From Coprinus comatus (Eukaryota; Basidiomycota; Agaricomycetes; Agaricales; Agaricaceae): a DNA stretch of 64,000 bases. The notes beneath the pieces were generated by a model. It was not told where the DNA came from. It saw only the letters and a list, made by a program, of their open reading frames with translations, and did no database searches. How positions within the stretch are numbered: the stretch's first letter is position 1; every line of letters begins with the position of its first letter. The position numbers and the translations under genes were made by a program. Positions 12,197 to 23,999 of the stretch are shown piece by piece. Location of the stretch: assembly GCA_034638255.1 (NCBI GenBank), contig JAWPGT010000020.1, positions 62,001 to 126,000 on the forward strand. The letters run 5' to 3'.

Positions 12197-13985
12197 TCAA
12201 GAGGATCCATATACTCCTTTCACAAAATCCCTAATTCCATTTACACCCTGCAAAAACCCATGTTCAAACTCCCAGTAGCTCGACGACTGTGTCTGTTGTT
12301 CGCGTTCTCCGATCTTTTTCGCCCAAGCACGAGTGAAACCAAGTTCCGTTACAGACGTATTTGTATCGAGATCAAACATGATGAAACGAAGGGCTTCATC
12401 CCATCCTAGACAGAAACCTGTTTCGAAGCGCCAATGCTCATATTTTCCTGGAAATTGAGACCACCAATTGCAATGATTTCCTGTTGATAGAGATAAGTGT
12501 CTGGTCGTTCTGTAAACGAAACAAATGACGTACCAGTAGCGACCCCTTTCGCTTCAATCTTGGCTGACTCCACTACTGAAAGGTCCATTTCACGAGTATG
12601 TAATTGTAGTCCAACATGATTTGGGAACGTTCCTGCACCAACAGCATCTCTCAAGCTCCAACCAAAGTCGCCAGGATGCTGTTTCTTGAATGTCCAGAAA
12701 AACCATCCTGCACAAGTCGCGTCATAAAGCGACAGTTGCGCCTCGATGTAACGTTTAGTTTCATCGCGACCTCCGGTCGTGCTTGAAGTGAGTGAACCAG
12801 GGTTCAAAGCACCTGACCATTCGCCTATAATGATGCCTGATCCTCTGGGAACGCGTCCGAGTAGTTCATCGAGATGAGACAAGTGAGGTTGCGTGGAAGA
12901 GTTGAGATTGTCAATGTGAACATCAGCTGACGTGTGTATGTCTGAACCAGTAAAGCAGCGGTATAGATGATGGTCTAAAACAGTAAGAGATGATGAATTG
13001 GGGCATGAGGAGACGAGCCAATTCGCATATTCTTTAGTTCGCCAGCATTCGCCAAGGTAGATAGGGATATCTGGGTTTGTAGAGCGCAGTTGTCGAATAG
13101 TCGTCTTATACCAAGACTGGAGCATATCGTCTGATGGTGGGTGAGGTTCGTTGAGAAGTTGGATGCCAATGATGTTTGGAAGACGCGAGTTCAGTTCATT
13201 CAGGTGAGCAAGAAGGGTTTGAAGAATGTGTGTAGTATGCTTGCGATTAGCCGAGGACGAGAAGAACGTCGGAGAGTTTGAAGTCCCAGAATGAGCATCA
13301 GCATTCTGTTTTCCTGGTGCGGCATGGAGGTCTGAGTAAAGGTTAGTTGATGAATATAAATGAATAAACAAATATACAAACCGAGGAGTACTCCGATACG
13401 ATACTTGTACGCCATTTCCAATGCCTGTGTAATCTTCATCCATGCATTGCTGAATACGTGCTGCAGTCCATGGAAGTCTGTTCCGTCAAGCAGCGACGGG
13501 TCCAGTGCAACAAGGTGGTAATAGCCAACCTAGCGCAGCCATTATTACGCTATTCACAACAACGTACAAGTTACAACTTAGGAGCATGCTCCCACTCACC
13601 GGAATCCTTACACTCGTGAAACCACACTCACGCAGCCATGCCCAGTCTTCCTCTGTCACCCATTCATTCCAATGTTTCTCGAGTATCGTCTGTGCATCCT
13701 TTCCGCGCGCGACGTCGAGGTCGCTCTGTGCCGGTGATGCTGCACTCCGAAAAGGCGCATCCGAAATCCACCGTTCCAACACAAACCAAGATCCTAGTCA
13801 CAAACATGTCGTCAATCAACGGAAAGTTTGACGGTTTGAAATATCTCACCTAAGTTAACACCACGCTGTTTTCTGTATCGGAAAAAATCTTGCTCTGCTC
13901 GGAAAGCAGGCGGTAACTCTGGATAGTTCATAGGAGCAGGATGTCTACCATCTAAATCCTTGAAACGGGCGAACAACTTGCGCAT
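12197..13985 (-). CDS. Glycoside hydrolase family 5, exo-beta-1,3-glucanase-like
   Basis: The gene starts at 13985 (MRKLFARFKDLDGRHPAP), then RQRGVNL splices to the exon carrying FVLERWISDAPF. GH5 landmarks follow: LRECGFTSVRIPVSG (13640-13590), YYHLVALDPSLLDG, DLHAAPGKQNADAHSG (13330-13290), the acid/base Glu in IQLLNEPHP (13160-13130), ECWRTKEYANW, LDHHLYRCF with the active-site His, and the nucleophile Glu in GIIIGEWSGALNPGS (12840-12790). ATCAGWFFWTFKK and the C-terminal exon 12379-12197 ending VKGVYGSS complete it. The order matches the cytoplasmic or cell-wall beta-1,3-glucosidase branch of GH5 (EXG3-like). I see no convincing signal peptide, so it may be intracellular and act in beta-glucan turnover. 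No lesion is visible. Confidence 0.85.
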
Positions 13986-14369
13986 AACTGTATCACTGGA
14001 GGTTAGAAGTATGATTTAATTGTCGACGACGTCATTTATGTGTAACGAGCACGTGCAGTGGAGACCAATAGGAGACTCTCATAGTCGCATCCAAACATAA
14101 CTGTCTATTTTTTAAAATGTTTATTGTCTCCTGGAAAGACGGTGCGTGGAAACGTAGAGTCCATGTGCGTTTTCTTCTTCATTGTCTGGACTATGCTTAT
14201 TATTCTTAAACCGTGTCACTGTGTCTAGTCCAATCTTAATGTTTAAACGTTTATGTTGGGACCCATAACTGATTCCCATTTCTTTAGATGTTAATTGGAC
14301 CCTTTCTGTGTCTCGACCCTGCCGCTCCATTCTTTAAGCGCAAAGGCGTGTGTAGTATTGGAGAAATTA

Positions 14370-14528
14370 TGTTTGGTAAATCTGTTGCGTCGTATCAAGA
14401 GCTTTGTTTAATCGACCTTGGAGCTGGGATAATGGAAGTTGTTGGTGCCAAGGTCGATTTTCATGCCTCGTAAAATACTTAAGATATCTTCCGGGTTGAG
14501 GTCGAGTCCCTCGGACCCGAGTGACATG
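14370..14528 (-). pseudogene. N-terminal relic of a MYND-family gene
   Basis: Reading minus from 14528 gives MSLGSEGLDLNPEDILSIL followed by RGMKIDLGTNNFHYP, and after a one-frame shift LQGRLNKALDTTQQIY. This aligns by eye with the first exon of the MYND gene at 57928 (GMKINLGNSKLQ... HRLDNALDA) and with the relic at 41.1 kb. No downstream exons of the family follow on this strand before the GH5 gene, so it is a truncated, frameshifted fragment. Confidence 0.6.
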
Positions 14529-14941
14529 GTGTGATTGTTGGAGATTGGCACATACCAACACATACGGCCACCCAGCGGCCGTCATTGTGTCAATGGTGGC
14601 ACTTATGACTTACCCTAGCTCACGCTTCCAAGTTAGAGTTGGAATGATGGACTATTTTCCATGACACAAGAAGTTCGACCATTTACCGCAGTGGTACAAA
14701 ACCTAGAAAGTCGGTAAGTCTTTTGTAAATGGATTCTATCTGTAGTATAACAAATCATAACGAAAGTAGTTACTAGTGTACCCCTGCAAGTCTAGTATTT
14801 GAATTTGGGCTTCGAAGTAGCTGTGCTTGGCGTTGCCAGATTTAAACAAAATAAACAAAATTCAAATCGTAAACAGGGCAAGTATGTTGTATGTGACCTC
14901 TGTCATGGGCCCACACTCACCTTTACTTGACCTCAGTAACA

Positions 14942-16214
14942 ATGGAACTCGAACTCACGCGGAATGAAATTTTCGATGTATTTCAAGGGGTGGGAATACA
15001 AATCAACAAAAACTTTAAGCCTCTACTCCCTCTCCTCCAGCAACGCTTGAAAAAGGCTGTAGATGCAGGGCAGAATTTTAACGAACCCTCTGATGCAGTT
15101 TCCAGGATCGATGTCCGTGAATTACCCCCATGGGGCACCGATAAGGATAGAAACCTAACTCAATTTGCATCGAACCTGAACTATACCAACCACATCTTTT
15201 TCCCACCGCACTAAAGGTGCATTCCCCCGCACCCTGCGCAATATCTATACTATGATCACCCATGAATTTGAATGTATTCTCGTGGAAGCGGAGGGCAGTG
15301 CTCAAGTTTGTAGGATTATCCATGTCAAGGTAGTACTGTTTCCTGTATCAACTCTTAAAGATGTTTGTTGAATATTTATACCTTATATTGTAGTTTTCTT
15401 CAAAATGCTCAAGCTGAACGAAGTGACTCCACTACAACTAGTTTCTTACAGTGTTTATTATCCACAATCTGGCACTGAACACAAGATTCTTTTGGACTTC
15501 CTAGAATCTTCGGCAGGAGTTCGACCTATGGAGAGGACTAAGATGACTATCCCTGAGCAGGATGTATTTCTCAAGATACTTGATTACAACCGCAATCGCT
15601 ATACAGGGTTCATCTGATGGAAACCAACTCAGCTTCTTCGTTCCTATGTCTGGCCTTGATAACTCCGATGTTACACGTTTGAGCAAAAATACTGGCTGCG
15701 CTCTATGTGGGAATAATACCCATCGCTTATACGCTTGCCAAAATATCCAATATTGTGGTCGAGGTATGAGTTAACTTATCTCAAATGTAATAAAACTGAC
15801 GTTCATTGTGTTCAGTATATCAGAGACAGAATTGGAAAAAAACACAAACCTACTTGCAAGCCGCTTTCTTCTGGAAAATGGCTCAGTGTTCTATTTCATG
15901 CGAATAGCAACGATACACCTGAGTCAAAGATGGTTGGTTACAATGGCATTAATCTGTTGAAACTGAGCATTCAAGTGCACTATCGTCGTTGGGAATGGGC
16001 ACCCATAAGAATCGGGGTAATGGATAAAACCTATAGTCACGGACACCTAGCGCGTAGGGAGCACAACACGGAGACATGGGCGGATATTTGTAAAGCTTTT
16101 GAACCTGGATCACAAGACAATTATCCTGCAATATATCGCTGGGGGCGTCGAATGTCCTCTCAGGAGTGGCAGATCTGTATCGATCTTGCATCACAGAAGA
16201 AATTGACTTGGTAA
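14942..16214 (+). pseudogene. Decayed MYND zinc-finger gene
   Basis: The start is at 14942 (MELELTRNEIFDVFQGVGI). By comparison with the copies at 45045 and 57928 the frame is broken near 15195 (TNHIFFPPH then a shift to TKGAFPRTLRNIYTM), again near 15600 (NYNRNRYTG then SSDGNQLSFFVPMSG), and by one extra A in the run at about 15837-15843 (QRQNWKK then HKPTCKPLSSGKW). The MYND core CALCGNNTHRLYACQNIQYCGR is present, but the spliced continuation reads VYQRQNWKK, with Tyr where the paralogue at 46.2 kb has the zinc-binding Cys (VCQRQDWKK). The C-terminal block IYRWGRRMSSQEWQICIDL is still readable to TAA 16212. MYND fingers are protein-interaction modules; this copy is probably inactive. Confidence 0.72.
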
Positions 16215-16563
16215 AACGTAAAACGTATCGTAAAGGTCGGAACTTGGGATTATCTTTGTGGAAAGAGTGAATACGATTACGAATGACAAGAAATGATTGA
16301 TGAACTCCATAGGCTGTCAATGACCGTTCATTGTTTTAACAGTGACGAAAGGTCATATGATCATGATCGCAGCACTTCCTGATAGATATTAGTGAGCATA
16401 TTCTATTATTACTATGATCAACACGGCAGGCGACGCGGGTTAGCGGCCTCCAGCCTTAGTAGCATGTCCCTGATAGGCGTATTACATAGCAAATGATAGA
16501 GCTGATACATCTTTGCTACCGTGCCTAGAACGAATGAATAATCTTAAATCAGCCTATGGATGT

Positions 16564-16570
16564 TATAAAT
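16564..16570 (+). promoter_or_regulatory. TATA box of the MDR reductase gene
   Basis: TATAAAT lies about 80 bases before the ATG at 16647, the only such motif in this stretch, at a spacing usual for fungal core promoters. Confidence 0.5.
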
Positions 16571-16646
16571 ACCAGGTTGGCCATTGCCAAATACATCACT
16601 ACTTGCTCGAAGACAAAGATACGATCAGCCTATACACACACACGCA

Positions 16647-18263
16647 ATGACAATCACTCGCAATGCAAGAGTACTCTTCAACAAAGACCCTGGCCAAGGT
16701 GAGTCAATGTACATCATCGACTGATAGATAGTTCGCGGAGTTTGACAAATTGAACCTTGAAGGCTATCCAATCCCAGGAATCACAACGGTATATGATGAA
16801 TCCCAGACCATCGATATCGAAACCGTGCCTTTGAATGGCGGTTTTTTGATTAAGACTTTGGTACTTTCAGTCGATCCGTATTTAAGGGGATTGATGGAAG
16901 TTACTGGAGTAGAGAGTTTGGTAAGTACATTCACAAAAGGTCATTTTCTTTATGCTGATTTGATGTCTGAGTAGTTTGCTTACACTATCGGACGACCGTA
17001 AGTTACGCAGATTCACTTCAGATGCAGTGTGAGTAATACTGAAAATAATATCAGCACTTTTGGCTTGGGAATTGGACTCGTTCTACGTTCGGAATTGGAG
17101 GGTATTAAGGCGGGAGATCATGTCTATGGTCACATAGGTCAATTTATTCAATTATTTAATGGATATCTGTCGGATTACTGGCATACTCATTGTCTACGAA
17201 GAGCACCAAGAGTATACTGTCAAAAACGATTTAGGGGACATCCGTGTAATTGAGAGGAAAAGTGACCTTCCCTGGTCTGTGTATCTAGGTGCAGCTGGAA
17301 TGCCTGGGCAGACTGCATATATGGGTTGGAGGGAATTCGCAAATCCCAAGGCTGTGTGTTTATTCATTCTGATTGTCCCTTCCATATAACTGACCAAGTT
17401 CAACACTATAGGGAGAGACAGTTTTTGTTACCACTGGTGCTGGTCCTGTCGGATCGTAAGCTTCAATATGATGAGTTTAGACATGTCAATGTTAATAATT
17501 CATTCATTATAGATTCGTCATTCAGCTCGCCAAGAAAGCAGGGTGTAAGGTCATTGCCTCAGCAGGCTCCGATGCAAAAGTGGAGTTCATGAAGAGTATT
17601 GGAGCAGATGTAACGTTCAACTACAAAACGACAAGTACTGCTGAAGTACTGAAAAAAGAAGGTCCTATTAACATGTGTGTTCTCGACCTACTCCTCAGTC
17701 CAGATTTGTGATTAATTCGGGACTCAGTTATTGGGACCACGTTGGTGGAGAAATATTGGACGAGGTGTTAAAGGCTGCAAGTCTTCATGCACGCTTTATT
17801 GTGAGTGTCCAATATGCTCAACTATGATAACAGCCACTCTTTACTGATATACATACTTAGGAATGTGGAATGATTAGCGGTACGAGCCCATGTTCCCTCC
17901 TCTAACTTTCTAAAATCCTGACTATTTCTGTTGAAGGCTATAATGGGGAAGGAAAACCAATCCGGGTAAATCAAACTCTAAATCATTCGCAATCATGGCA
18001 CTTACGGTATATCTCTTATTTGTACACAGAATCTTTTCGAAATTGTCCAGAAAGACATCAACATTCGTGGCTTTGGTGTACATCGACTTCTTGAAAAATA
18101 TATCGAAGAGTTCTATGATGTTGTTCCTCAGCAAATAGCTAATGGAGAGATTAAATATGCTGAAGAGATAACTCATGGCTTAGAGAATTTTGGAAAGGTT
18201 TTACTTGACATCCAGAAGGGATTGAATAAGGCAAAATCGATTATTCATGTGGCTGATGAATAG
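16647..18263 (+). CDS. MDR-superfamily NADP-dependent oxidoreductase (alkenal/prostaglandin reductase-like)
   Basis: Zinc-independent medium-chain reductases of this type reduce the double bond of alpha,beta-unsaturated aldehydes or ketones with NADPH. Exon 1 (16647, MTITRNARVLFNKDPG) splices into GYPIPGITTVYDES. Then come IKTLVLSVDPYLRGLM (the family SxDPYLRGRM motif, 16850-16900), FGLGIGLVLRSELEG and AGDHVYGHI, PWSVYLGAAGMPGQTAYMG (about 17270-17325), the Rossmann motif VTTGAGPVGS spliced to FVIQLAKKAGCKVIASAGSD (17425-17575), IGADVTFNYKT, and IYWDHVGGEILDEVLKAA, where the intron joins AT and T around 17668-17730. The end is VQKDINIRGFGVHRLL ... SIIHVADE at TAG 18261. There are about eight introns. 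It looks intact; a detoxification role is inferred from the family. Confidence 0.83.
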
Positions 18264-18604
18264 TTCAAGCTCTTGTGAAGTAATAGTTAACAGATGTATC
18301 TTATGTTGTTTATCAGCAAACTAGCGATTATTTTGAACCTGGGTTTAGATGAGTTGATGTCACAACCTCAAGAGTACACCATTCACACAAAATGGGGGAG
18401 CTTTACCAGTGAACACAGTGGTAGAGAATTAAGTAGACTAATTACACTGGTGTTGGACTAAATACCATTATCCGTTTTCCCACACAGCCATGAGGCTGGC
18501 TCCACAGTACTCATACCGAGCTTGAAATTTCAAGTTTCATGTCCACTACAGTCTACATTACAAACCCGTTTAGCACCAGAGACTACTGATAACATCCTTA
18601 CCAA
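18264..18604. other. Intergenic
   Basis: This is the gap between the reductase stop at 18263 and the convergent hypothetical gene ending at 18605. No feature was recognised. Confidence 0.5.
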
Positions 18605-19616
18605 TTACTCTCCTCGCAAGAATTTGAGTAACCGCTTTTTTCCAACCCGTGAAGTATCCCTACGTTTTCCGGATCCGGACGTGAGGTCAGTTTCGCTGGG
18701 TGATGGGGAAATAGACATTGTCGGGGAGTGCAACGGCTGTTGATTTCGTACTTGGCCACCATTGGATTCCATGCCTTTTTGATCCGCATTCTCATCAAAT
18801 GACCTCGAGTTCGAAGCGAGTGTACGGGATTGCTCACTGGATCCAAGCGTTAATCTGGAAAGGAACGACGTTGTAGTGTCCCGATCAGTTCTGTTGATAT
18901 CTTGAGTCGACGTCCCACTCGTTCCAGCCTTTTAGATGTAGGATCTGCTCAGTATTTTTACGCTAGTCCGATTCAAGTACATATACCACACTCACCTCTT
19001 TAACCTGCTCAGATTTAGATACGTCTATTTAGGAAGTGGCATAAATATTATAAGGTAGTAGGAAAGATTGACTCTAACCTATTGGTTCCGATGGAGGGTT
19101 AACCTTTGGCAAGCCAGGATAATTAAACCCTGGTCTCCCTTCCTTTCTTAGAACGTTCAAAGCTTCCATAACAATTCTTCTTTGACGACCACCTTCAGCT
19201 TGAGGTATGAGCTTACGCAGCTTTGGATCCTTCTCGAACCTTCTTCGTATTGCTGGAGGCAATCTCGCCTGGGGAACTTGTGCAATTGTATGAGCGGCGC
19301 CTCTAGAAAAATAGGGATAATAAACTATACCATCCATGGCCATCAGTGCATCGGATTCCGCCCTCATGGCGTTCAATACCTCCTGTACATATTCCGGTCT
19401 ATGCTCCGCGTAACTTGGAATAAAGAAGAAGGGACGGAATAGCTCTGGGTCGTGCGATAGGACTGCGTTGATTCCCTCAGGTACTAGTTGTCATCAGTAA
19501 GTCCGTATTCATTTTACCATCTTGTAACCGACAGACTGACATGTGGGGTCGAAGACCTCTTCTGGGGGATCTAGCTCTTCGATGTTACTAGGATTCCCTG
19601 TAGACGGCTCAGACAT
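18605..19616 (-). CDS. Hypothetical protein, first copy of the NACHT-linked divergent partner
   Basis: The start at 19616 gives MSEPSTGNPSNIEELDPPEE and then VFDPTCQSVGYKM. A splice (GTAAAATG ... CTGAG) leads to GINAVLSHDPELFRPFFF, EHRPEYVQEVLNAMRAE (19480-19360) and a helical, basic segment RLPPAIRRRFEKDPKLRKLIPQ. After further introns, a last exon near 18720-18605 reads ISPSPSETDLTSGSGKRRD and ends KKRLLKFLRGE at a TAA. The same exons in the same order occur at 27333-26234, so this is a real gene rather than a chance ORF. No known domain was recognised; the acidic N-terminus and basic C-terminus suggest a soluble interaction protein. It is divergent from the NACHT gene, with 237 bases between start codons, so the two may be co-regulated. 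Intron borders between 19074 and 18720 are uncertain. Confidence 0.55.
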
Positions 19617-19853
19617 TGTGTAGCAAGGTGTAGGAGCAGCTCTCTCCAATCGTAGTCACATCTTCTATAGTGACAGTGACTCCAGTGACTTACTCCGTCA
19701 ACACCCTTGGGGCTTATCGTGATGATGCGTGATGTACATATAGAATTCTGAATAATACTTACATCATTTGTCCACGTTGGTCGTCAACATTGAGCACATT
19801 GAATTAGCCGCCACTGCTTTTCCTTCACATCTTCCCCTTTCCTCGACTTGAAT

Positions 19854-22392
19854 ATGTCAATCTTCTGTCCTTTGTACAGTTGCCTTTCATGCTGTACACC
19901 AAGCCTCGGAAAATTGAATGGGAGCAATGGTAGGTTCTGGAATGATAACAAAAGTGCTCCCTGCTGATAATCGACAGAAATGTACAAACCAACTCATACC
20001 TTACAGGTACCCAATGGGTTGTCCAATGCTGGTGTTACCGCTGAAGCAAATTTCACAAATTTCAATTTTCCGGAGGGCAACCATGTGACGGTGGATAATA
20101 GCGCAGTGCATTTGAATCTAAATAACACTGAGAGGGAGGATAGTGAGCATTATCTACCATTGGTCTGTAGCAACCCTAAAGAACTGAACTATTTTTGATG
20201 CAGTCAAGACGATGAAAGACCGGCTTTCCGGATATTGTGAACACAACGCAAAACTTCATTCGTTTACTCGTTCGCCTCCCCCTCAATGCTATGAGGGTAC
20301 TCGTACAGCACTTCTGGCAGATGCACTACGATGGATAGCTGGCGACTCTGATCGTGACGCGAGAGTCCTATGGCTTTCCGGACCAGCGGGTGTTGGAAAA
20401 TCGGCTATTGCCCAAACACTTGGGATAATGTGCGAGGCAAAAAACGTGTATGGGGGTGGTTTCTTCTTTTCAGGGAAAAGGGACCCCAATCTTTCCCGCT
20501 CTATATTTCCTACCATTGCGTATAACCTTTCCACCTTGGACTACATCCCTACATACGCCAAGGACCTAGTCCAGGTACTGGAAAATGACCCTACTGTCCT
20601 GGGCAGTGCTAGCATCTCACACCAATTTCAAAAACTCATCACTGAACCCCTTTCTCGTTTACGTTTTCCGAACAACAGGAAGCTTGTCATTATCATAGAT
20701 GGACTAGACGAGTGTGCGAACGGAGACGACCAGGATGAGATCGCGCGTTTAATATTCAATATTTCCCACCCAAAGAATGTCTTAGAGGTGCCAATCTTGT
20801 GGATAGTGTGTAGTCGAACGGATACGGAGATCAATCGCCTAGTAACCGAAGAACTGCGCCACTGTTACAAACTCAAAAGTCTCAGCATTGAAGAATCTAA
20901 AGAAGAAGTCACGTTTTTTATTCACAAGAAATTTGACGAGTATCGCAGCAGGTATTCTTCAACAGTTGGGGAAAGTAGGCCGAGGGAAGACGAAGTCAAA
21001 ATGCTTTGTGACCTTTCCTCAGGACTTTTTGCATTGGCCGCAACGTTTTTCAGATACCTCGATGGAAAGAAAGGTGTCGGACGTCGAACTGATGTCCATA
21101 TCAGTTCTGTGTTGGATACACTCACTGGGAAAGTGAAAAACGGCATGAAGGTTATCTGGACAACGAATATCGACACTCTGTATACACGAATTCTAGGGGG
21201 TATATCAGTCGATTCGATTCAGACGGCACTATTAATACTACACACATTAGCCACAACTTCGGACGATGGCGATCATCTACTTCACAGTCATAACATGCAA
21301 GAGTTCTCAAATATTCTGGGCCTGAACGAGTATCAATTCTATGAAGCCCTTACGTCCCTTGAATGCGTACTTGACATCCCACATTCTGAGGATGCTGATA
21401 AAAAGAACCTTGCATTTCTTCACGCCTCGTTTCCCGACTTCCTGCACGACCCGACCCGTTCAAAGGATTACGGTATCGACGAGAATCAGGTTAAATTGAA
21501 AGTCTTTGAACGGGTACTTGAGATCCTTCAATCGGATATCGTCCTAACAAGTCTCGCAAACCCTATAAAATATATGTCCAATATGTCTACCGATCAGCTC
21601 TATTTGCTCGCTCTTCCTCATCTTCCCTGGTCTCATTCAAACGATGAAGATTCGCGGAAGATGACAGAAAACATCACCCAAAGCGCCATCCGAACTCTGC
21701 TTTTACTCCTCGCTCATGACTTAGAATGGCAGAGAAATTTCAATTTCAATATGCTCGCTTACTTTCATTGTGTCTGGCGTTTTCCTGTATGTACCATCTT
21801 CCCCAGTATCAACATATCCATTTATGATATGATTGTAGATATCGCTTCTTCTTGAAATAGGTCGAACATCAAGCAGTCGAGATGAAGAAGATCAGCAGCT
21901 ACTTCAGCTTATTGGAGTCATTTATCCTGATTCATCCCCACTGGTATTACTATCCTATCTTTGTTTCTGACGAAACAAGTTCAATAATCTCCGCAGGATC
22001 ACAATTGGGTACGAGACACAGGGGTAAAACATTCGTAAGGGTTTCTAGTAACGATGTTATCGACCCTTGCCTCACGCCATAGTACATTATGAAGGTCCTA
22101 TATATGCCTTGGTCGGGCGGAAAACTCGGTTTTGGTCATAATAACCCGAGATGAGAATAACAAAAAATATGGACAGATAACCTTTCATTCTAATCAAGCG
22201 CCGTATGACATCTGGCCGCATGTATTCGAGAGGAAAGACTTCGAGTTGTATCAACATATCGTGAGTCTCGTTCATCCAACCCTATCATATAAAACACGAC
22301 CTTACCCTATGAGTTAATATCAGAAATTAAACGTATCCTGGAAAGTTAATCTTGACTTGTCATCTAAGAAGGTATTACGGGAGAAAGAATGA
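19854..22392 (+). CDS. NACHT-domain STAND NTPase (fungal NLR-like), intact copy
   Basis: STAND NTPases act as signalling or immune switches; in fungi many are nonself-recognition proteins. Exon 1 probably starts at 19854 (MSIFCPLYSCLSCC, conserved in the second copy as MPILCHFYSCFSCC). A second exon covers about 20006-20190. The large exon 20212-21785 holds the PPPQCYEGTRTALL pre-NACHT motif, Walker A GPAGVGKSAIAQ (20380-20415), Walker B KLVIIIDGLDECA (20681-20720), the sensor ILWIVCSRTD, and a helical winged region ending SFPDFLHDP, typical of fungal NACHT proteins. Short 3' exons continue as RTSSSRDEEDQQLLQLIGV (about 21865), AENSVLVIITRDENNKKYGQ (22120-22180), YDIWPHVFERKDFEL and WKVNLDLSS, ending near 22392. 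No WD40, ankyrin or TPR repeats follow, so the C-terminal sensor is short and unassigned. Confidence 0.78.
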
Positions 22393-22509
22393 CTTATATT
22401 ATACTTTGTTAATCACATTATGTGCTAAACGTGTATCCACAATCGAAGTTCTCGCTCGCGTAGGCAAGTGCTGGGACCGTTAGTAATGTACACAGGCTTG
22501 GAAATGTGT

Positions 22510-22670
22510 GTATACACTGCGTGGGTGACTCGATAATCTAACTGGATTATCGAGGACATACCTAAACTTTACTCTGAGACCCACGCTCATGAGTAAAGTA
22601 AAGCTTGGATAAATACTCGCTAGTACTTGATAATCTGTGTGGATTACCGAGTTACTGGCACAGTGTATAC
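22510..22670. repeat. Imperfect foldback (hairpin) element, about 160 bp
   Basis: GTATACACTG at 22510-22519 is answered by CAGTGTATAC at 22661-22670. The next 40 or so bases of each arm also pair, roughly three in four by eye (TGACTCGATAATC... against ...GGATTACCGAGTTA). Nearer the centre ACTTTACTC (22566-22574) pairs with GAGTAAAGT (22591-22599). A second small palindrome, CGATAATC...GATTATCG, sits at 22531-22552. No ORF is present. It resembles a small foldback/MITE-type element, but no target-site duplication was identified. Confidence 0.55.
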
Positions 22671-23142
22671 TGTGATGGAACGTCAGTGAAAATGACCTTG
22701 AGTCTGCTAATACCAGGCTGGCAGGCTAGTCGGACATGTTCCGGGCACCGACACAACAAGGCCTTAATACTTTTATTTCCACAGTATCTGCGATTGATGA
22801 CATTTTTGAAAGTTAGACCAGCGTTCACGCCACCGCCACTTGGACAAACCTGGAACCAGTCCAAGCTGCCACACATATTTGTTTCACGTATCTATGGCCT
22901 GAGTGCATGGATACTAATAAATATAGTGGAACATCAAATACGGCGTGAATCATCATGATATCGCCGCATACCTCTTCCATTCAATGTTGTGGTACAAGAT
23001 CGTGAAAGTCTTTGCTAAATGGATTCAATTGGTATATACACTGTGTACTTGTACATAAATGATGACAACAAAAGCTGCAGGTCTAGAGTTACATTGCGAT
23101 AATGCTAATAAATTTAATATAATAGGAAGAGTATGGATGATT

Positions 23143-23825
23143 TTAGAAATCAACGGCGATATCTGCTTGCCAGACATTGGCATCGAGGCTATAGAGCGCG
23201 ACCAGAATGATTTTATCAAACTGGATACCACCATTTCCGATTCTCCACTGAGGATATGATGTAGATGATGACATGGCTTTCTGTAAGAGTCGTTAGTTAA
23301 AGCATTCTACCATTCAGATATTATAGAAATACTAACCTCGACAAATTTCCATATATGCATAGCTATGCTTGAACCGAGTTGAATACGAGTCATTCCCGGA
23401 CTGGCAGGTGTGGTGAATGACCAGTTCAAGTGATCATATCCAGGCCACTATTAAAAACGAACCATTAGATGTGTGACTCAAGAGAAGGGATATAAATAGT
23501 GACTAACCATTATTTTAAGATTGACTTGTTGAACACCGGTATTGGCCAAAACAAGGTCATTTCCTCCAGCCACCATCTGAACCAGTGCGTTTGCACTGCG
23601 GGCACTGAAGTCTACAATTGACACTCCTTGTTGCGAACTCCCGATATAATCGAAGGAGATCGGATGGGAAACTGGCCTGCCACCGGCTTTTGCGGAGGAT
23701 TGAGGTACGCGCCGACGGCGGGAGTTGACAAATTGGGAAGGAGGCGGGGTCAGGGCTCCGGAGAGGGATGAGAATCCGGACATTTGGGAAGGGAAGACAG
23801 GAGTATGAATTGCACTGTAAGCCAT
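23143..23825 (-). CDS. Unnamed small-gene family, A-type copy 1 (188 residues)
   Basis: Three exons with clean GT/AG ends: 23825-23508, 23447-23337 and 23280-23143, giving 106+37+45 residues. The N-terminus MAYSAIHTPVFPSQMSGFSS is low-complexity Ser/Pro-rich, followed by a basic patch (NSRRRRVPQ). The folded part begins HPISFDYIGSSQQGVSI, then VDFSARSANALVQMVAGGND. Exon 2 starts WPGYDHLNWSFTTPASPG and contains TRIQLGSSIAMHIWKFVE. Exon 3 ends VALYSLDANVWQADIAVDF. No signal peptide, membrane segment or known catalytic motif is seen. The arrangement loosely recalls fungal DUF66xx-type domains, but I cannot assign one. It is head to head with the B-type copy at 24948. Confidence 0.85.
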
Positions 23826-23999
23826 TTCGATTCAAGATTGAATGTATGGATTAAGATTGGCGTTTAAAGTTTGGTAGATTTGCCGTAGAGGACTCAAGCT
23901 GGAGAGATCGTTGAGGTGATGATTCTCTATCCTCTTCGATGCATCATTAAATACCTTATACGACGTGAATTAGTTGGATAGACATTCACCACGATCTCA

